Source of the DNA: Chlorobaculum sp. MV4-Y
GTDB taxonomy: Bacteria; Bacteroidota; Chlorobiia; Chlorobiales; Chlorobiaceae
Length of the DNA: 64,000 bases
Assembly: GCF_025244685.1 (NCBI RefSeq)
Contig: NZ_CP104202.1
Location: 1,368,359 to 1,432,358 of the forward strand
Direction: 5' to 3'
In this document: positions 27,867 through 36,584 of the stretch, piece after piece
Numbering within the stretch: position 1 is the stretch's first letter
Layout of the letters: each line of letters opens with the position of its first letter
Notes under the pieces: model-generated
What the model was told of the DNA's origin: nothing
Databases searched by the model: none
The model's input: only the letters and a program-made list of their open reading frames with translations
Made by a program: the position numbers and the translations under genes

Positions 27867-28523
27867 ATGGCACCATTTGATTTTGGAGAGAAGGTCGACC
27901 CCGCGCATTTTGACAAGCTCATCGCGGAAGGGTATGAAGTCAACACATCAGACTATGTGCAGAAAGGTTGGGAAATGTTCAAAGGGAACATCGGCGAGTT
28001 CATCGGTTTCACGCTTATCTGCTTTGCGGCCTCCCTCGTGAGTTCGAAAATGGGCGGTTTCGGCTCGCTGCTCTTTTCAGCCGTGGCCGCGCCGCTCTAC
28101 GCCGGATACGCCATCGCGGCGTTCAGAATCATGACCGGCCAACAGCTTCAGTTCAGCGACTTTTTCAAGGGATTCAACTATTTCCTGCCGCTCTTTCTCG
28201 CCGGGCTGGCAAGCGGCATCCTCGTCGCCATCGGGCTGGTGCTGCTCATCCTGCCAGGCATTTATCTCGCCATCGGCTACATGCTGACAACCTTTCTGGT
28301 CATCGATCACGGTATGGAGTTCTGGCAGGCAATGGAGACGAGCCGCAAGATCGTCACGAAAAACTGGTTCGCCTTTTTCGTCTTCGCGCTTGTGCTGTTC
28401 CTCGTCAATGTGCTAGGCGCGCTCGCCCTCGGCGTCGGACTGCTGGTTTCGGCGCCGGTAACAGCCTGCGCCACCGCAATTGCGTACAAGGAGATCGTAG
28501 GGCTGCACTCGGCAGAGTGGTAA
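27867..28523 (+). CDS. Multi-pass membrane protein of unknown function
   Basis: A 218-residue protein with a short soluble N-terminus and about five transmembrane helices. The central GLVLLILPGIYLAIGYMLTTFLVIDHGMEFWQAME pattern, followed by a helix rich in charged residues, is typical of DUF975-like or GDPD-membrane-domain proteins. A strong ribosome binding site (GGAGAGG) supports the start. It is a single gene. I cannot give a function; it may fold as an oligomeric envelope protein. Confidence 0.75.
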   Translation: MAPFDFGEKVDPAHFDKLIAEGYEVNTSDYVQKGWEMFKGNIGEFIGFTLICFAASLVSSKMGGFGSLLFSAVAAPLYAGYAIAAFRIMTGQQLQFSDFFKGFNYFLPLFLAGLASGILVAIGLVLLILPGIYLAIGYMLTTFLVIDHGMEFWQAMETSRKIVTKNWFAFFVFALVLFLVNVLGALALGVGLLVSAPVTACATAIAYKEIVGLHSAEW

Positions 28524-28703
28524 GCAAATTATCTGAACACCATCAACCATTGTCATTCGCAGCGGAACAACCGTAATACGAGTCAGCGCTTTTCTTACGA
28601 CATATTTCAGAGCCAAAAGGATGTCGTTCACCCGCTGGTGCAAGAGAGCGTTCTAAACTCGTCCATCCGGGATCTGCCTATGCATTCATCGAAACATACA
28701 TAA

Positions 28704-28739
28704 AACAAAAAGCCTTACAGTAACGTTCTGTAAGGCTTT
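28704..28739 (-). terminator. Rho-independent terminator after secG/tRNA-Lys
   Basis: On the minus strand AAAGCCTTACAG pairs with CTGTAAGGCTTT (12 bp, 7-nt loop) and is followed by a T-rich run (TTTTGTTTT). It lies 10 bp beyond the end of tRNA-Lys and closes that transcript. Confidence 0.88.
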
Positions 28740-28749
28740 CTATCTCTGG

Positions 28750-28822
28750 TGCACTCGCAAGGACTCGAACCTTGGACCCACTGATTAAGAGTCAGTTGCT
28801 CTACCAACTGAGCTACGAGTGC
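28750..28822 (-). tRNA. tRNA-Lys (CUU anticodon)
   Basis: Cloverleaf with acceptor GCACTCG/CGAGTGC, anticodon arm ACTGA-CTCTTAA-TCAGT (anticodon CTT) and T arm CAAGGTTCGAGTCCTTG. The CCA end is encoded directly after the discriminator A. It lies 5 bp downstream of the secG stop, so it is probably processed from the secG mRNA. Confidence 0.97.
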
Positions 28823-28827
28823 AAATC

Positions 28828-29208
28828 TTATTTTGCCGGTGCTGCCGGTTGTTCTGCTGGAGCCGCCACAGGCTGAATATTGCCAGTCGGAAGCGACTGC
28901 GGAAGATTGTTAGCCGGAAGCGACGCCGGGGCGCTCTTCTGCAGGATGCTGCTGCCTGCGTCCCCCTGATTGCGTGCCGGAAGCGTAAACTGGGCAATGA
29001 AGCAAAGCACCATCATGACGCCAGCCAGAATTGCCGAAGTCTTGCTCAGAAAATCACCGGTACGCCTGACGCCGAGAGTCTGCACGGTGCCAAGGCTTGA
29101 AATACCGCCAGTCAGACCACTGCCAGCTTTGGGGCTTTGCAACAGCACCGACACGATCAGCAGAAGTGCTGCAAGCAAGGCAAAAATGACGACGAAACCG
29201 TTGAGCAT
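28828..29208 (-). CDS. secG: Protein translocase subunit SecG with long Pro/Ala tail
   Basis: A 126-residue protein with two transmembrane helices (about 3-25 and 57-78) and the SecG loop [34 protein letters not shown]. SecG assists SecYE in export. The C-terminal ~45 residues are rich in Ala, Pro, Asn and Gln (for example [14 protein letters not shown]) and are not part of the core; such tails occur in several SecG proteins. tRNA-Lys follows after 5 bp. Confidence 0.93.
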   Translation of the reverse strand: MLNGFVVIFALLAALLLIVSVLLQSPKAGSGLTGGISSLGTVQTLGVRRTGDFLSKTSAILAGVMMVLCFIAQFTLPARNQGDAGSSILQKSAPASLPANNLPQSLPTGNIQPVAAPAEQPAAPAK

Positions 29209-29287
29209 GTCCTGCTATCTGATGAAATTTCGGCTAACTATCGTATCTTTCAACAATGTGGGCTTAATTTAGCAACTTTTTCACAAT

Positions 29288-29539
29288 ATGCAAGACCCGT
29301 TTTCAGGAATTGGCAAAATGCTCATTTTGCTTGGTGCATCGATCGCTGCACTCGGCTTGCTTGTCTTGCTTGTTCAGAAATCGGGAGGAAACGGTTGGTT
29401 GGGATGGTTCGGCCACCTGCCGCTCGACCTCCATATCGAAAAAGAGAATTTCCGCCTCTATTTCCCGCTCGGCAGCTCCATCGTACTGTCGATCATCCTG
29501 AGCCTCGTCATTGGCCTTATTAACAAATTTTTCAGATAG
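29288..29539 (+). CDS. DUF2905 family membrane protein
   Basis: An 83-residue protein with two transmembrane helices and the DUF2905 pattern: [20 protein letters not shown], then [35 protein letters not shown]. Function is unknown in the family. It starts 79 bp from the divergent secG gene and ends 8 bp before hisB, so it is likely co-transcribed with hisB. Confidence 0.85.
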   Translation: MQDPFSGIGKMLILLGASIAALGLLVLLVQKSGGNGWLGWFGHLPLDLHIEKENFRLYFPLGSSIVLSIILSLVIGLINKFFR

Positions 29540-29547
29540 CATCATTC

Positions 29548-30150
29548 ATGCCAGAATCGACACCCATGAACCAGCGCATCGCCTCACACAGCCGCAAAAC
29601 TGCTGAAACGGACATTTCTGCCACCGTCAATCTCGATGGTACGGGGAGGTCATCTGTTGAAACCGGCGTGCTCTTTCTCGATCACATGCTGACCAGCTTT
29701 AGCCGCCACTCCGGCATCGACGTACAGTTACGGTGCAGCGGCGATCTGGAGGTGGACGACCACCACACCGTCGAAGATGTAGCGCTCGTGCTCGGCAAAG
29801 CCATCATGGACGCGCTTGGCGATAAAAAAGGTATCGGACGCTACGGCTGGGCGATCATCCCGATGGACGAGGCACTGGCGCAGTGCTCGATCGACCTCGG
29901 TGGCCGTAGCTATTGCGTCTTCAGGGCGGAGTTTTCGCGCCCGGTGATTCAGGGACTTTCAACCGAGATGGTGGAGCACTTCTTTGTTTCGCTCTCGCGG
30001 ACGATGAATGCGAACCTGCACCTCGCGGTGCTGGAGGGCCGGAATACGCACCATATGATCGAGGCACTCTTCAAGTCACTGGCCTACGCGATGAAGCAGG
30101 CCGTGAAAATCGAAGGCACGGAGATCAAATCGACCAAAGGGGTGATGTAA
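29548..30150 (+). CDS. hisB: Imidazoleglycerol-phosphate dehydratase
   Basis: A 200-residue monofunctional HisB. It has the conserved motifs [27 protein letters not shown] (manganese ligands) and the C-terminal [18 protein letters not shown]. It catalyses the sixth step of histidine synthesis. The N-terminal seven residues precede a second ATG (29566), also possible as start. It is not in a his operon here; a strong terminator follows. Confidence 0.96.
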   Translation: MPESTPMNQRIASHSRKTAETDISATVNLDGTGRSSVETGVLFLDHMLTSFSRHSGIDVQLRCSGDLEVDDHHTVEDVALVLGKAIMDALGDKKGIGRYGWAIIPMDEALAQCSIDLGGRSYCVFRAEFSRPVIQGLSTEMVEHFFVSLSRTMNANLHLAVLEGRNTHHMIEALFKSLAYAMKQAVKIEGTEIKSTKGVM

Positions 30151-30171
30151 GGCGCAACGGCCACAAACAAA

Positions 30172-30209
30172 AGAGGCTGCCCGGATTTCCCGAGGCAGCC
30201 TCTTTTTTT
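30172..30209 (+). terminator. Strong terminator after hisB
   Basis: AGAGGCTGCC (30172-30181) pairs with GGCAGCCTCT (30194-30203), followed by seven T. It ends hisB and, read from the other strand, could also serve the minus-strand rny transcript, whose stop is at 30252. Confidence 0.93.
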
Positions 30210-30251
30210 GCTTTTCAAATCAGCCGGACCTGACCGATCTGCTTGATCCTG

Positions 30252-31826
30252 TTACTTCGCGAAGGCGACCGAGCGTTTTTCGCGCAGGATGGTCACCTTG
30301 ATCTGGCCGGGGTATTGCGCCTCCGACTCAATCTTGCTGGCAATGTCGTGGGCAAGCACGTCAGCCTGGGAGTCGCTGACATTGTCACCTTCGACGATCA
30401 CCCTGATCTCGCGGCCCGCCTGCAAGGCGTAGGTCTTGATGACACCGGGGAAGGTCTTGGCGATCTCTTCGAGGCTTTCGAGCCGCTTGACGTTGCCCTC
30501 GGCGGTCACAGCGCCGCGTGCGCCCGGCCTTGAGAGCGAAATAACGTTAGCCGCATCAACCAGGTCGGCGATGGGCGACGCCTTCTCAACCTCACCGTGA
30601 TGGGCGGCGATTGCATTGAGCACCACCGGCGACATGTTGAATTTCTTGAGAAACTCCATACCAGCCAGCGCATGTGGCATTTCGGTCTCAGGCAGCACCA
30701 GACCGATGTCGTGCAAGAGGCCAGCGCGTTTGGCCTGCTTGGCATCGAGCTTCAGTTCGGCGGCCATCAAACCCGCCAGCATGGCCACTTCGCGGCTGTG
30801 CTGCAAAAGATTCTGGCCATAGACGGTGTGGAAGCGCATCTTGCCGATGAGGTTGACGATCTCGGCTGGCATGTCGGGAATCTGAAGCGACGAAATCGCC
30901 TCTTCGCCGGAGGACATGATAACATCCTCGATCTCTTTCTTCGCGTCCTGGTAGGCCTTTTCGATGGCCACCGGATGGATAATGCCGTCAACAAGCAGCT
31001 TCTGCAAAGTGAGCTTGGCCCTTTCACGGCGCAGAGGATCGAAGCAGGAGAGGATGACCACCTCGGGAGTGTCATCGACGATGATATCCACGCCGGTTGC
31101 GTTCTCGAACGCCTTGATGTTGCGCCCCTCGCGTCCGATGATACGCCCCTTCAGTTCGTCGCTCTGGATATGCACCACCGACAGGGCGCTCTCGGTAGCC
31201 TGCTCGAAGGAGATACGCTGGATAGCGGTGAGCATGATCTTTTCGGCGATCCGGTCAGCCTTCTGCGTGGCCTCTTCGTGAATCTGGTGAACGGTTTCGG
31301 CAGCCTCTTCCCTGGCCTTGGCGATCATGTTGTCAATGAGCATCTGACGAGCCTCTTCGGCGGTAAGGTTCGAGATGCTCTCAAGCCGCTGGTTCTGCTC
31401 GAAGATGATTTTTTCGAGCTCAGCAGAGCGGTTCTGCACATTCTCGGTCAGATGCTTCAGCTCCTCTCTCTGCTCCTGGAGCTTCTTTTCAGCCTCCTTG
31501 ACATCCCGCATCTGATTACCCAGGGTCACCTCTTTCTGGCGAATCTGCTTCTGCAGCTGGGCGAACTTGTTGTTTTTGATGGTTACTTCGCTGTCAAACT
31601 CACGCTTGCGCTTCTTCCACTCCTGGTTCACCTCGTTGACCTTGAGTTCCTTGTAGTCATTGGCCTCTTTCTGGGCCTCCTGAACGACCTGCACAGCACG
31701 TTCTTCGGCTTCGAGCACCTTGGTGGTGCCGATACGTTCCAGAAAGAATCGGCCGATGTAAAAACCGACCGCAAAAAAGACCACGGATGCCGCTATAATG
31801 AGAAACAGATTTATGACGATTCCCAT
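30252..31826 (-). CDS. rny: Ribonuclease Y
   Basis: A 524-residue protein: an N-terminal membrane anchor (residues ~4-26), a long coiled coil (about 30-200), a KH domain with GRIIGREGRNIKAFENATGVDI and an HD domain with LLQHSREVAMLAGLMA and RAGLLHDIGLV. RNase Y is a membrane-bound endoribonuclease that starts mRNA decay. A strong AAGGAGGA site lies before the ATG at 31826. It lies downstream of the 6S RNA candidate, whose own terminator separates it from zapA. Confidence 0.96.
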   Translation of the reverse strand: MGIVINLFLIIAASVVFFAVGFYIGRFFLERIGTTKVLEAEERAVQVVQEAQKEANDYKELKVNEVNQEWKKRKREFDSEVTIKNNKFAQLQKQIRQKEVTLGNQMRDVKEAEKKLQEQREELKHLTENVQNRSAELEKIIFEQNQRLESISNLTAEEARQMLIDNMIAKAREEAAETVHQIHEEATQKADRIAEKIMLTAIQRISFEQATESALSVVHIQSDELKGRIIGREGRNIKAFENATGVDIIVDDTPEVVILSCFDPLRRERAKLTLQKLLVDGIIHPVAIEKAYQDAKKEIEDVIMSSGEEAISSLQIPDMPAEIVNLIGKMRFHTVYGQNLLQHSREVAMLAGLMAAELKLDAKQAKRAGLLHDIGLVLPETEMPHALAGMEFLKKFNMSPVVLNAIAAHHGEVEKASPIADLVDAANVISLSRPGARGAVTAEGNVKRLESLEEIAKTFPGVIKTYALQAGREIRVIVEGDNVSDSQADVLAHDIASKIESEAQYPGQIKVTILREKRSVAFAK

Positions 31827-31881
31827 TAACTATCCTCCTTTTTCAACCGGCCAAAACAAGACCGGCCTTTCAAAATTGAAC

Positions 31882-32106
31882 AAAAAAAACCGCACCCTCA
31901 AGAGATGTGTAAGATTCAAGAACCCGTTTAAACACGGTGGGCGCCTCCTTCAGGTTTTTTGCTTCCAATGCGACGCTTTGGAAAGCGCCGATGCCAGCAG
32001 CTCATCACCGCCAGGCAGCAAGGCCTGCAATCAAAATGAAGAGTTTGGCTCCCTGTTCTATCCTGTTAGTTCTTTTACTTACAAAACACCTCTTGCTGTG
32101 GTGCGG
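31882..32106 (-). ncRNA. ssrS: 6S RNA candidate downstream of zapA
   Basis: On the minus strand a ~220-nt transcript can form one long closing helix: CCGCACC (from 32106) with GGTGCGG (to 31890), then CAAGAG with CTCTTG, then GTGT with ACAT, then GTAAG with CTTAC, then AAGAAC with GTTCTT. The middle ~120 nt is more open, with small hairpins (CAGGC/GCCTG and GCGCTTT/AAAGCGT). The outer helix is followed by eight T, so it doubles as a terminator. A long rod with an open centre and the place right after zapA are typical of 6S RNA, which binds sigma-70 RNA polymerase. The exact 5' end is not known. Confidence 0.72.
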
Positions 32107-32134
32107 ATATTTCGCTTGCTTTCAATGTAACGCT

Positions 32135-32404
32135 TTAGTGCAAATTCTGCTCGATAAATTCATTGATATGAGCCATTTTCTGCCTGAGCTGCGACAGCTC
32201 CTCCTCCAGTTCGTTCTTTTTTTCAGCAAACTGGATCGCGGCCAAAACGGCCAGCTTTTTCGCTTCCAGATCCGGAGCTTTGGCAGCGAAGCGCCTCATG
32301 ACGCCATCGACATCTTTTGCCGCTTTTCCGGTCAGTTCGCTGTTCTCTACCCGCAAAGGGTAGCTGTCGCCATACACATTGACGCTGATCTTTTCCATGG
32401 ACAT
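32135..32404 (-). CDS. zapA: Cell division protein ZapA
   Basis: An 89-residue protein: an N-terminal beta region (KISVNVYGDSYPLRVEN), the helix AAKDVDGVMRRFAAKAPDLEAKKLAVLAAIQFA, and a C-terminal coiled coil (EKKNELEEELSQLRQKMAHINEF). ZapA bundles FtsZ filaments at the division site. It overlaps the upstream coiled-coil gene by one base at 32404. A second ATG three codons in (MEKISV) is an alternative start. Confidence 0.92.
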   Translation of the reverse strand: MSMEKISVNVYGDSYPLRVENSELTGKAAKDVDGVMRRFAAKAPDLEAKKLAVLAAIQFAEKKNELEEELSQLRQKMAHINEFIEQNLH

Positions 32405-32709
32405 TAAAATCCGGCTTTCTCTCCCCTCAGTTCCCTCTCGATCTTTTGCAGAATCATCACGAGCTTTTGTTTGATCTGAAGCTTGTCGGCGTAGGAAAAT
32501 CCTTCGCCGGAAGTCCCCGGCACCTGCACCTCTGCTCCTTCGGTGCCTGGCAGCTTGAATGACCGCAATATGTTCTGAAGGCTCAAAACCTCAGATTTCA
32601 ACAACTCATTTTCTTTCCGGCACTCGGACAACTGCTCCACAAGCCGCCCCACATTCTTTTCGAGGCCCGCAAGCAACTGATGATCATTATGCTCGTTTGC
32701 TGCATCCAT
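32404..32709 (-). CDS. Short coiled-coil protein (ZapB-like) between pheT and zapA
   Basis: About 101 residues from the ATG at 32709 (MDAANEHNDHQ). Residues ~13-50 form a leucine/glutamate-rich coiled coil (LVEQLSECRKENELLKSEV). A linker and a C-terminal helix follow (KLQIKQKLVMILQKIERELRG). Size, composition and the one-base overlap with zapA suggest a partner in division, similar in form to ZapB, but sequence alone does not prove homology. A TTG at 32727 overlapping the pheT stop is another possible start. Confidence 0.7.
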   Translation of the reverse strand: MDAANEHNDHQLLAGLEKNVGRLVEQLSECRKENELLKSEVLSLQNILRSFKLPGTEGAEVQVPGTSGEGFSYADKLQIKQKLVMILQKIERELRGEKAGF

Positions 32710-32723
32710 AAAACCGGACTGGA

Positions 32724-35156
32724 TCAAACTTGCCGAATTACCGCACCAAGTTCACTTCTGGCATTGTCACTCACCTTGGAGACGACGGCGCTGATCGCCT
32801 CTTCGTTCATGGTTCCCGACCGGTCGGCAAGCTCAAGAGAAAGTGCCACGCTTCGCGTTGAGGGTTCTCCCTGAGCTTTTCCTCGGTCGAACACATCGAA
32901 AATCCGAACCGACCTGACCAGCGGATCGCTCGCCTTTGCAAGATCGATCAGGCGCTGCGCCGGAATATGACGGGGAAGCACGAATGAAAGATCTCTTTCA
33001 ACCACGGGGAACTTCGACGGGGGCTCATAGATCACGCCTGACTCAAAACATCGCTCCAGCACCGTAACATCCAGCTCGGCCAGATACACATTCTGATCAA
33101 GGCCAAAAGCATCGAGCACTTCCTTGCTGACCTCTTGAACCGTACCCGCCTTCAAAACGGACGTTTTCCCGTTTTCCGTCGAGGTGATTTCAATGCCAAT
33201 AGTTTGGCTATTATAAATATTGAAAGCTGATTTTTCAAGTAAATTCAGCTTTTCAAGCAACATCTCCACTGCGCCCCTGAGATCGTAAAAATCGACGTTC
33301 TCGTCCTGACGGTTCCAGCTTCTGGGTTCACGTCGGCCGGTTATCACCATCGAGAGCAGCTCCTTTTCAAAAAATGCCGAAAGTGGCCCCTCATTGCCGC
33401 GCTCGGCCTCCGGCTGCTTCTCAAATCCGTGCGCAACCTCGAAGAGGCGAAGATCGCGATTGCCGTGCCGCATATTGTACCCGACGACTTTGAGCAGAGA
33501 GGGGGCAAGGTTCGGACGAAGCACTTCGAGCTCTTCACTGATCGGATTGAGTGCACTAACCGGCATAGAGCTGAAGCACTCCGCCTCGGCTTTCCGGATC
33601 AGTGGATTGGTAAGCGCTTCCCTGAAGTTCAGGCCGATCATGATGTTTCGTAGATAATCAGGGAAATATTCTGGCACCTTGCGGCTGACCGGATAGCTGG
33701 AAACCATCGCGGATGCAGGCTCCAGATTATTGTACCCGTACAGGCGGGCAACCTCTTCGATCAGGTCGATCTCCTGTTCGATATCGACCCTGAACGAGGG
33801 AACAGAAAATGCAATAGAATCAACATCGTCCGACACAGCCCCTTGCGAGACCGCCTTGATGCAGATTTTTTCGAGCAGTCGAACCATCCGGGAAGCGGTG
33901 ATCGAACTGCCGAGGACAGCATTGACGCGTTTGGGCCGGAGTGACACGATCTTCTGCGCGGTAGGCATACTACCCCACGCCTCGGCAGAATCGACTTTGC
34001 CGCCAGCGATTTCAAGAATCATGGCGATGGCGTACTCGGCGGCACGCTTCACGCCGCATGGATCGACACCACGTTCAAAACGATAGGAGGAATCAGAGGA
34101 GAGCTGAAGCTGCTTGGCGGTTTTCCTGATCGAGGCCGGGTTGAAGTACGCGGCTTCGAGCAGAATGTCGGTCGTTTTATCGGTGACCGCCGAATAGAAG
34201 CCGCCCATCACACCACCGATAGCCACAGGCTCACGCGCGTCACAAATAACCGTCATGCCTGGCTGGAGCTGGTACTCCACATTGTTGAGCGCCATGAACC
34301 GGCTATCGGCATCGCTGCGCACGACGATGCGGCTTCCGGCAAGCCGGTGATAGTCGAAAGCGTGCAGCGGCTGGCCGAACGAGTGCAGAATGTAATTGGT
34401 AATATCGACGATGTTGTTCTTCGGGCGCAGACCGATCTGCTCGAGGCGCCGGGCCAGCCAGCGCGGTGAAGGCGCGACCGTCACTCCCTTGATGACTGTG
34501 GCCGTGTAGTAGGGACAAGCCTCCTCGTCTTGCACCTCCACGAGTCCGCCGCCACGCGTAAACTCGATTACCGGCGCCTGCGGATAAACGATCTCGTGGC
34601 AGTCGGCAAGCTCCCGGGCCACGCCGAGATGCGAGAGCGCGTCGGGGCGGTTCGGCGTCACGGCAATGTCGAGCACCGTGTCGGCCTCGAGATAGTTCGC
34701 CAGCGGCTTGCCGATCTTGCACGCTTCGTCGAGCACCATCACCCCGGTGTGATCGTCGGACAAGCCAAGCTCGTCGGCAGCGCAGATCATCCCGGATGAG
34801 TGCTCGCCACGAATTTTTGCGGGCTTGATCGTGAAGGTTTCACCGGAAACAGTGATCAAGGTCGCGCCGATGGTGGCGACCGGCACCGTCATGCCAGCCT
34901 CGACGTTCGGCGCGCCGCAGACGATCTGCCGCAACTCGCCTTCGCCGGTATCGACCATGCAGATGCGCAAGCGATCAGCGTTGGGATGCGGCTTCACCTC
35001 GACCACCTTGCCGACAACCACCTTCTCGTCGGGCAGCTTCTGCTCGAAAACCTCTTCAACTTCGAGGCCGACAAAGGTCAGATAATCGACAAGTTCTGCT
35101 GTTTCGGATGAAAAAGAAGGGATGAACTCCTTGAGCCAGTTGACGGAGATTTTCAT
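32724..35156 (-). CDS. pheT: Phenylalanine-tRNA ligase beta subunit
   Basis: The 810-residue protein has the full bacterial PheT layout: tRNA-binding domain near residues 40-150 (VVGKVVEVKPHPNADRLRIC), B3/B4 domain (PNRPDALSHLGVARELA), B5 (INLIEE-type IDLIEEVARLYGYNNLEP), and C-terminal anticodon-binding FDX-ACB domain (KFPVVERDLSFVLP). It pairs with PheS, which is not in this window. It leads the minus-strand cluster pheT-coiled coil-zapA-6S-rny. Confidence 0.97.
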   Translation of the reverse strand: MKISVNWLKEFIPSFSSETAELVDYLTFVGLEVEEVFEQKLPDEKVVVGKVVEVKPHPNADRLRICMVDTGEGELRQIVCGAPNVEAGMTVPVATIGATLITVSGETFTIKPAKIRGEHSSGMICAADELGLSDDHTGVMVLDEACKIGKPLANYLEADTVLDIAVTPNRPDALSHLGVARELADCHEIVYPQAPVIEFTRGGGLVEVQDEEACPYYTATVIKGVTVAPSPRWLARRLEQIGLRPKNNIVDITNYILHSFGQPLHAFDYHRLAGSRIVVRSDADSRFMALNNVEYQLQPGMTVICDAREPVAIGGVMGGFYSAVTDKTTDILLEAAYFNPASIRKTAKQLQLSSDSSYRFERGVDPCGVKRAAEYAIAMILEIAGGKVDSAEAWGSMPTAQKIVSLRPKRVNAVLGSSITASRMVRLLEKICIKAVSQGAVSDDVDSIAFSVPSFRVDIEQEIDLIEEVARLYGYNNLEPASAMVSSYPVSRKVPEYFPDYLRNIMIGLNFREALTNPLIRKAEAECFSSMPVSALNPISEELEVLRPNLAPSLLKVVGYNMRHGNRDLRLFEVAHGFEKQPEAERGNEGPLSAFFEKELLSMVITGRREPRSWNRQDENVDFYDLRGAVEMLLEKLNLLEKSAFNIYNSQTIGIEITSTENGKTSVLKAGTVQEVSKEVLDAFGLDQNVYLAELDVTVLERCFESGVIYEPPSKFPVVERDLSFVLPRHIPAQRLIDLAKASDPLVRSVRIFDVFDRGKAQGEPSTRSVALSLELADRSGTMNEEAISAVVSKVSDNARSELGAVIRQV

Positions 35157-35277
35157 GGGTGGGTATTAGTGCAATGCATTCATGAAAAGCATCTCGGGAA
35201 ATCGTCAGGAACGATACAGAGACGACGCGAGGCACAGCAGCCAAGCCGCCAGCGATGTCCAGAGATGCCGCAACCTC

Positions 35278-35314
35278 ATAAAAAAAGCTCTGAACCTGCA
35301 ACAGCACAGAGCTT
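35278..35314 (-). terminator. Rho-independent terminator after the tRNA cluster
   Basis: On the minus strand AAGCTCTG pairs with CAGAGCTT (14-nt loop) and is followed by a run of seven T. It lies ~60 bp past tRNA-Glu and ~120 bp before pheT. It would end the four-tRNA transcript; an attenuator ahead of pheT is possible but no leader peptide with Phe codons is evident. Confidence 0.85.
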
Positions 35315-35374
35315 GATAACCAGCGTATATACTGAACTCACGTCAAAACCGCGAAGTTTATCGGAGCTATGGTG

Positions 35375-35446
35375 TGACCCCAACGGGATTCGAACCCGTG
35401 CTACCACCTTGAAAGGGTGATGACCTAACCACTAGTCGATGGGGCC
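35375..35446 (-). tRNA. tRNA-Glu (UUC anticodon)
   Basis: Acceptor GGCCCCA with TGGGGTC, anticodon arm TCACC-CTTTCAA-GGTGG (anticodon TTC), T arm CGGGTTCGAATCCCG. CCA is not encoded. Last of four tandem tRNA genes. Confidence 0.97.
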
Positions 35447-35499
35447 GTTCAATCCAAAAACGCTTTCCGTTAAATTGCGGAAGCCCATTACAGAACCGG

Positions 35500-35574
35500 G
35501 GTGAATGAGGGGACTCGAACCCCCGACCTCCAGGGCCACAACCTGGCGCTCTAACCACCTGAGCTACAATCACC
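35500..35574 (-). tRNA. tRNA-His (GUG anticodon)
   Basis: Acceptor GTGATTG with CATTCAC, an extra 5' G at position -1 facing discriminator C73 (the histidine identity pair), anticodon arm CCAGG-TTGTGGC-CCTGG (anticodon GTG). CCA is not encoded. Confidence 0.97.
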
Positions 35575-35600
35575 ATGAAAAGCGAAAAATCCTCTTCCTG

Positions 35601-35673
<73 letters not shown>

Positions 35674-35698
35674 ATAATCCTGTCGCAGCTCTCCATGG

Positions 35699-35771
35699 TC
35701 GGGGCACCGAGACTCGAACTCGGGACCTCCTGCTCCCAAAGCAGGCACGCTACCAGCTGCGCCATGCCCCG
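35699..35771 (-). tRNA. tRNA-Pro (UGG anticodon)
   Basis: Acceptor CGGGGCA with TGCCCCG, anticodon arm CCTGC-TTTGGGA-GCAGG (anticodon TGG), T arm CCGAGTTCGAGTCTCGG. The 3' CCA is encoded (35696-35698). First gene of the four-tRNA cluster. Confidence 0.97.
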
Positions 35772-35880
35772 TCTTAACGGAAGGCTCATAATATACGACT
35801 TGAGCCGAAATCACCAAACAAAATTTTCAGAAACTCTTCACAAAAAAAAACCGAGAGCAAACGGCGCGAAGGTCAGCGGA

Positions 35881-36291
35881 TCAAAAATCGAAACGGTTTA
35901 TCAGATAATCAGTTACGAGAATCCTCAGCTCTTCGTGATAAATCATCTCTATAGCCTCTCCGGGCGTGACAAGCCGTCGCTGGCGCACATGCATCTCGTC
36001 CCACTGCTCAAGCAGGGACTCAACTTCGAGAGGATAAATCTTGACCGAGAAGATGCCCGACGGACGGCGGTATGAGTAGGTACCGATCTCTTCATGCCGA
36101 ACGGTTCCGATAATACCAGCCTCCTCCCATGCCTCCTTCGCCGCAGATTCGACGGGTGACATACCCTTCTCGATATACCCTTTGGGGATGATCCAGCGCC
36201 CGGAACCGCGGGCGGTAATCAGCACAATCTTATCACCGGCAATTGGCAGCACGCCTGACTGTTCCGATATTTTAACCGTTCCGTTGGCCAT
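35881..36291 (-). CDS. NUDIX hydrolase
   Basis: A 136-residue protein with a Nudix box at residues 38-60 (GYIEKG...ESAAKEAWEEAGI), in which the usual Arg before Glu is Lys. Nudix enzymes cleave nucleoside diphosphates linked to another group; the short single-domain form resembles diadenosine or diphosphoinositol-type hydrolases, but substrate is not clear. It is divergent from the nucleotidyltransferase gene, with a palindrome between them. Confidence 0.9.
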   Translation of the reverse strand: MANGTVKISEQSGVLPIAGDKIVLITARGSGRWIIPKGYIEKGMSPVESAAKEAWEEAGIIGTVRHEEIGTYSYRRPSGIFSVKIYPLEVESLLEQWDEMHVRQRRLVTPGEAIEMIYHEELRILVTDYLINRFDF

Positions 36292-36332
36292 GATCGCCTG
36301 AAAGAAGTAAAACGTTACATAAACAACTCTTC

Positions 36333-36350
36333 CTATAACGATTGTTATAG
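36333..36350. promoter_or_regulatory. Palindrome in the divergent promoter region
   Basis: CTATAAC-GATT-GTTATAG is an exact 7-bp inverted repeat around a 4-bp centre, 42 bp upstream of the NUDIX start and ~235 bp upstream of the nucleotidyltransferase start. The size suits a dimeric repressor site. No regulator gene is adjacent. Confidence 0.4.
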
Positions 36351-36584
36351 AACAAAACCGTGCAAAAGATAAAAGATTTCAGCTTTTTTCCATGACTGTT
36401 TCACCATGATGTCACAATGATCTTTTACCATACAAAAGCCTGCAAAAACAGCTCCACCTGCAAGAACGCAATTTCTCCGATTACCTGAACGATGTGTTTT
36501 TCACCGACTTCCGAATGATGATAATCTCCTGCAATTGAAGTAAATTGATGCACATATTTCAGTCAATCAAAAGCGACCCTTGAC

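Noticed and set aside
31882-32106. tmRNA or RNase P RNA in the zapA-rny gap
   Set aside because: Neither the tRNA-like ends and tag frame of tmRNA nor the conserved GAGGAAAGTC-type core of RNase P RNA is present; the long rod structure suits 6S RNA.
35056-35307. Possible leader peptide before pheT (83 codons)
   Set aside because: It overlaps the pheT start and a terminator, and has no run of Phe codons, so an attenuation peptide is not supported.
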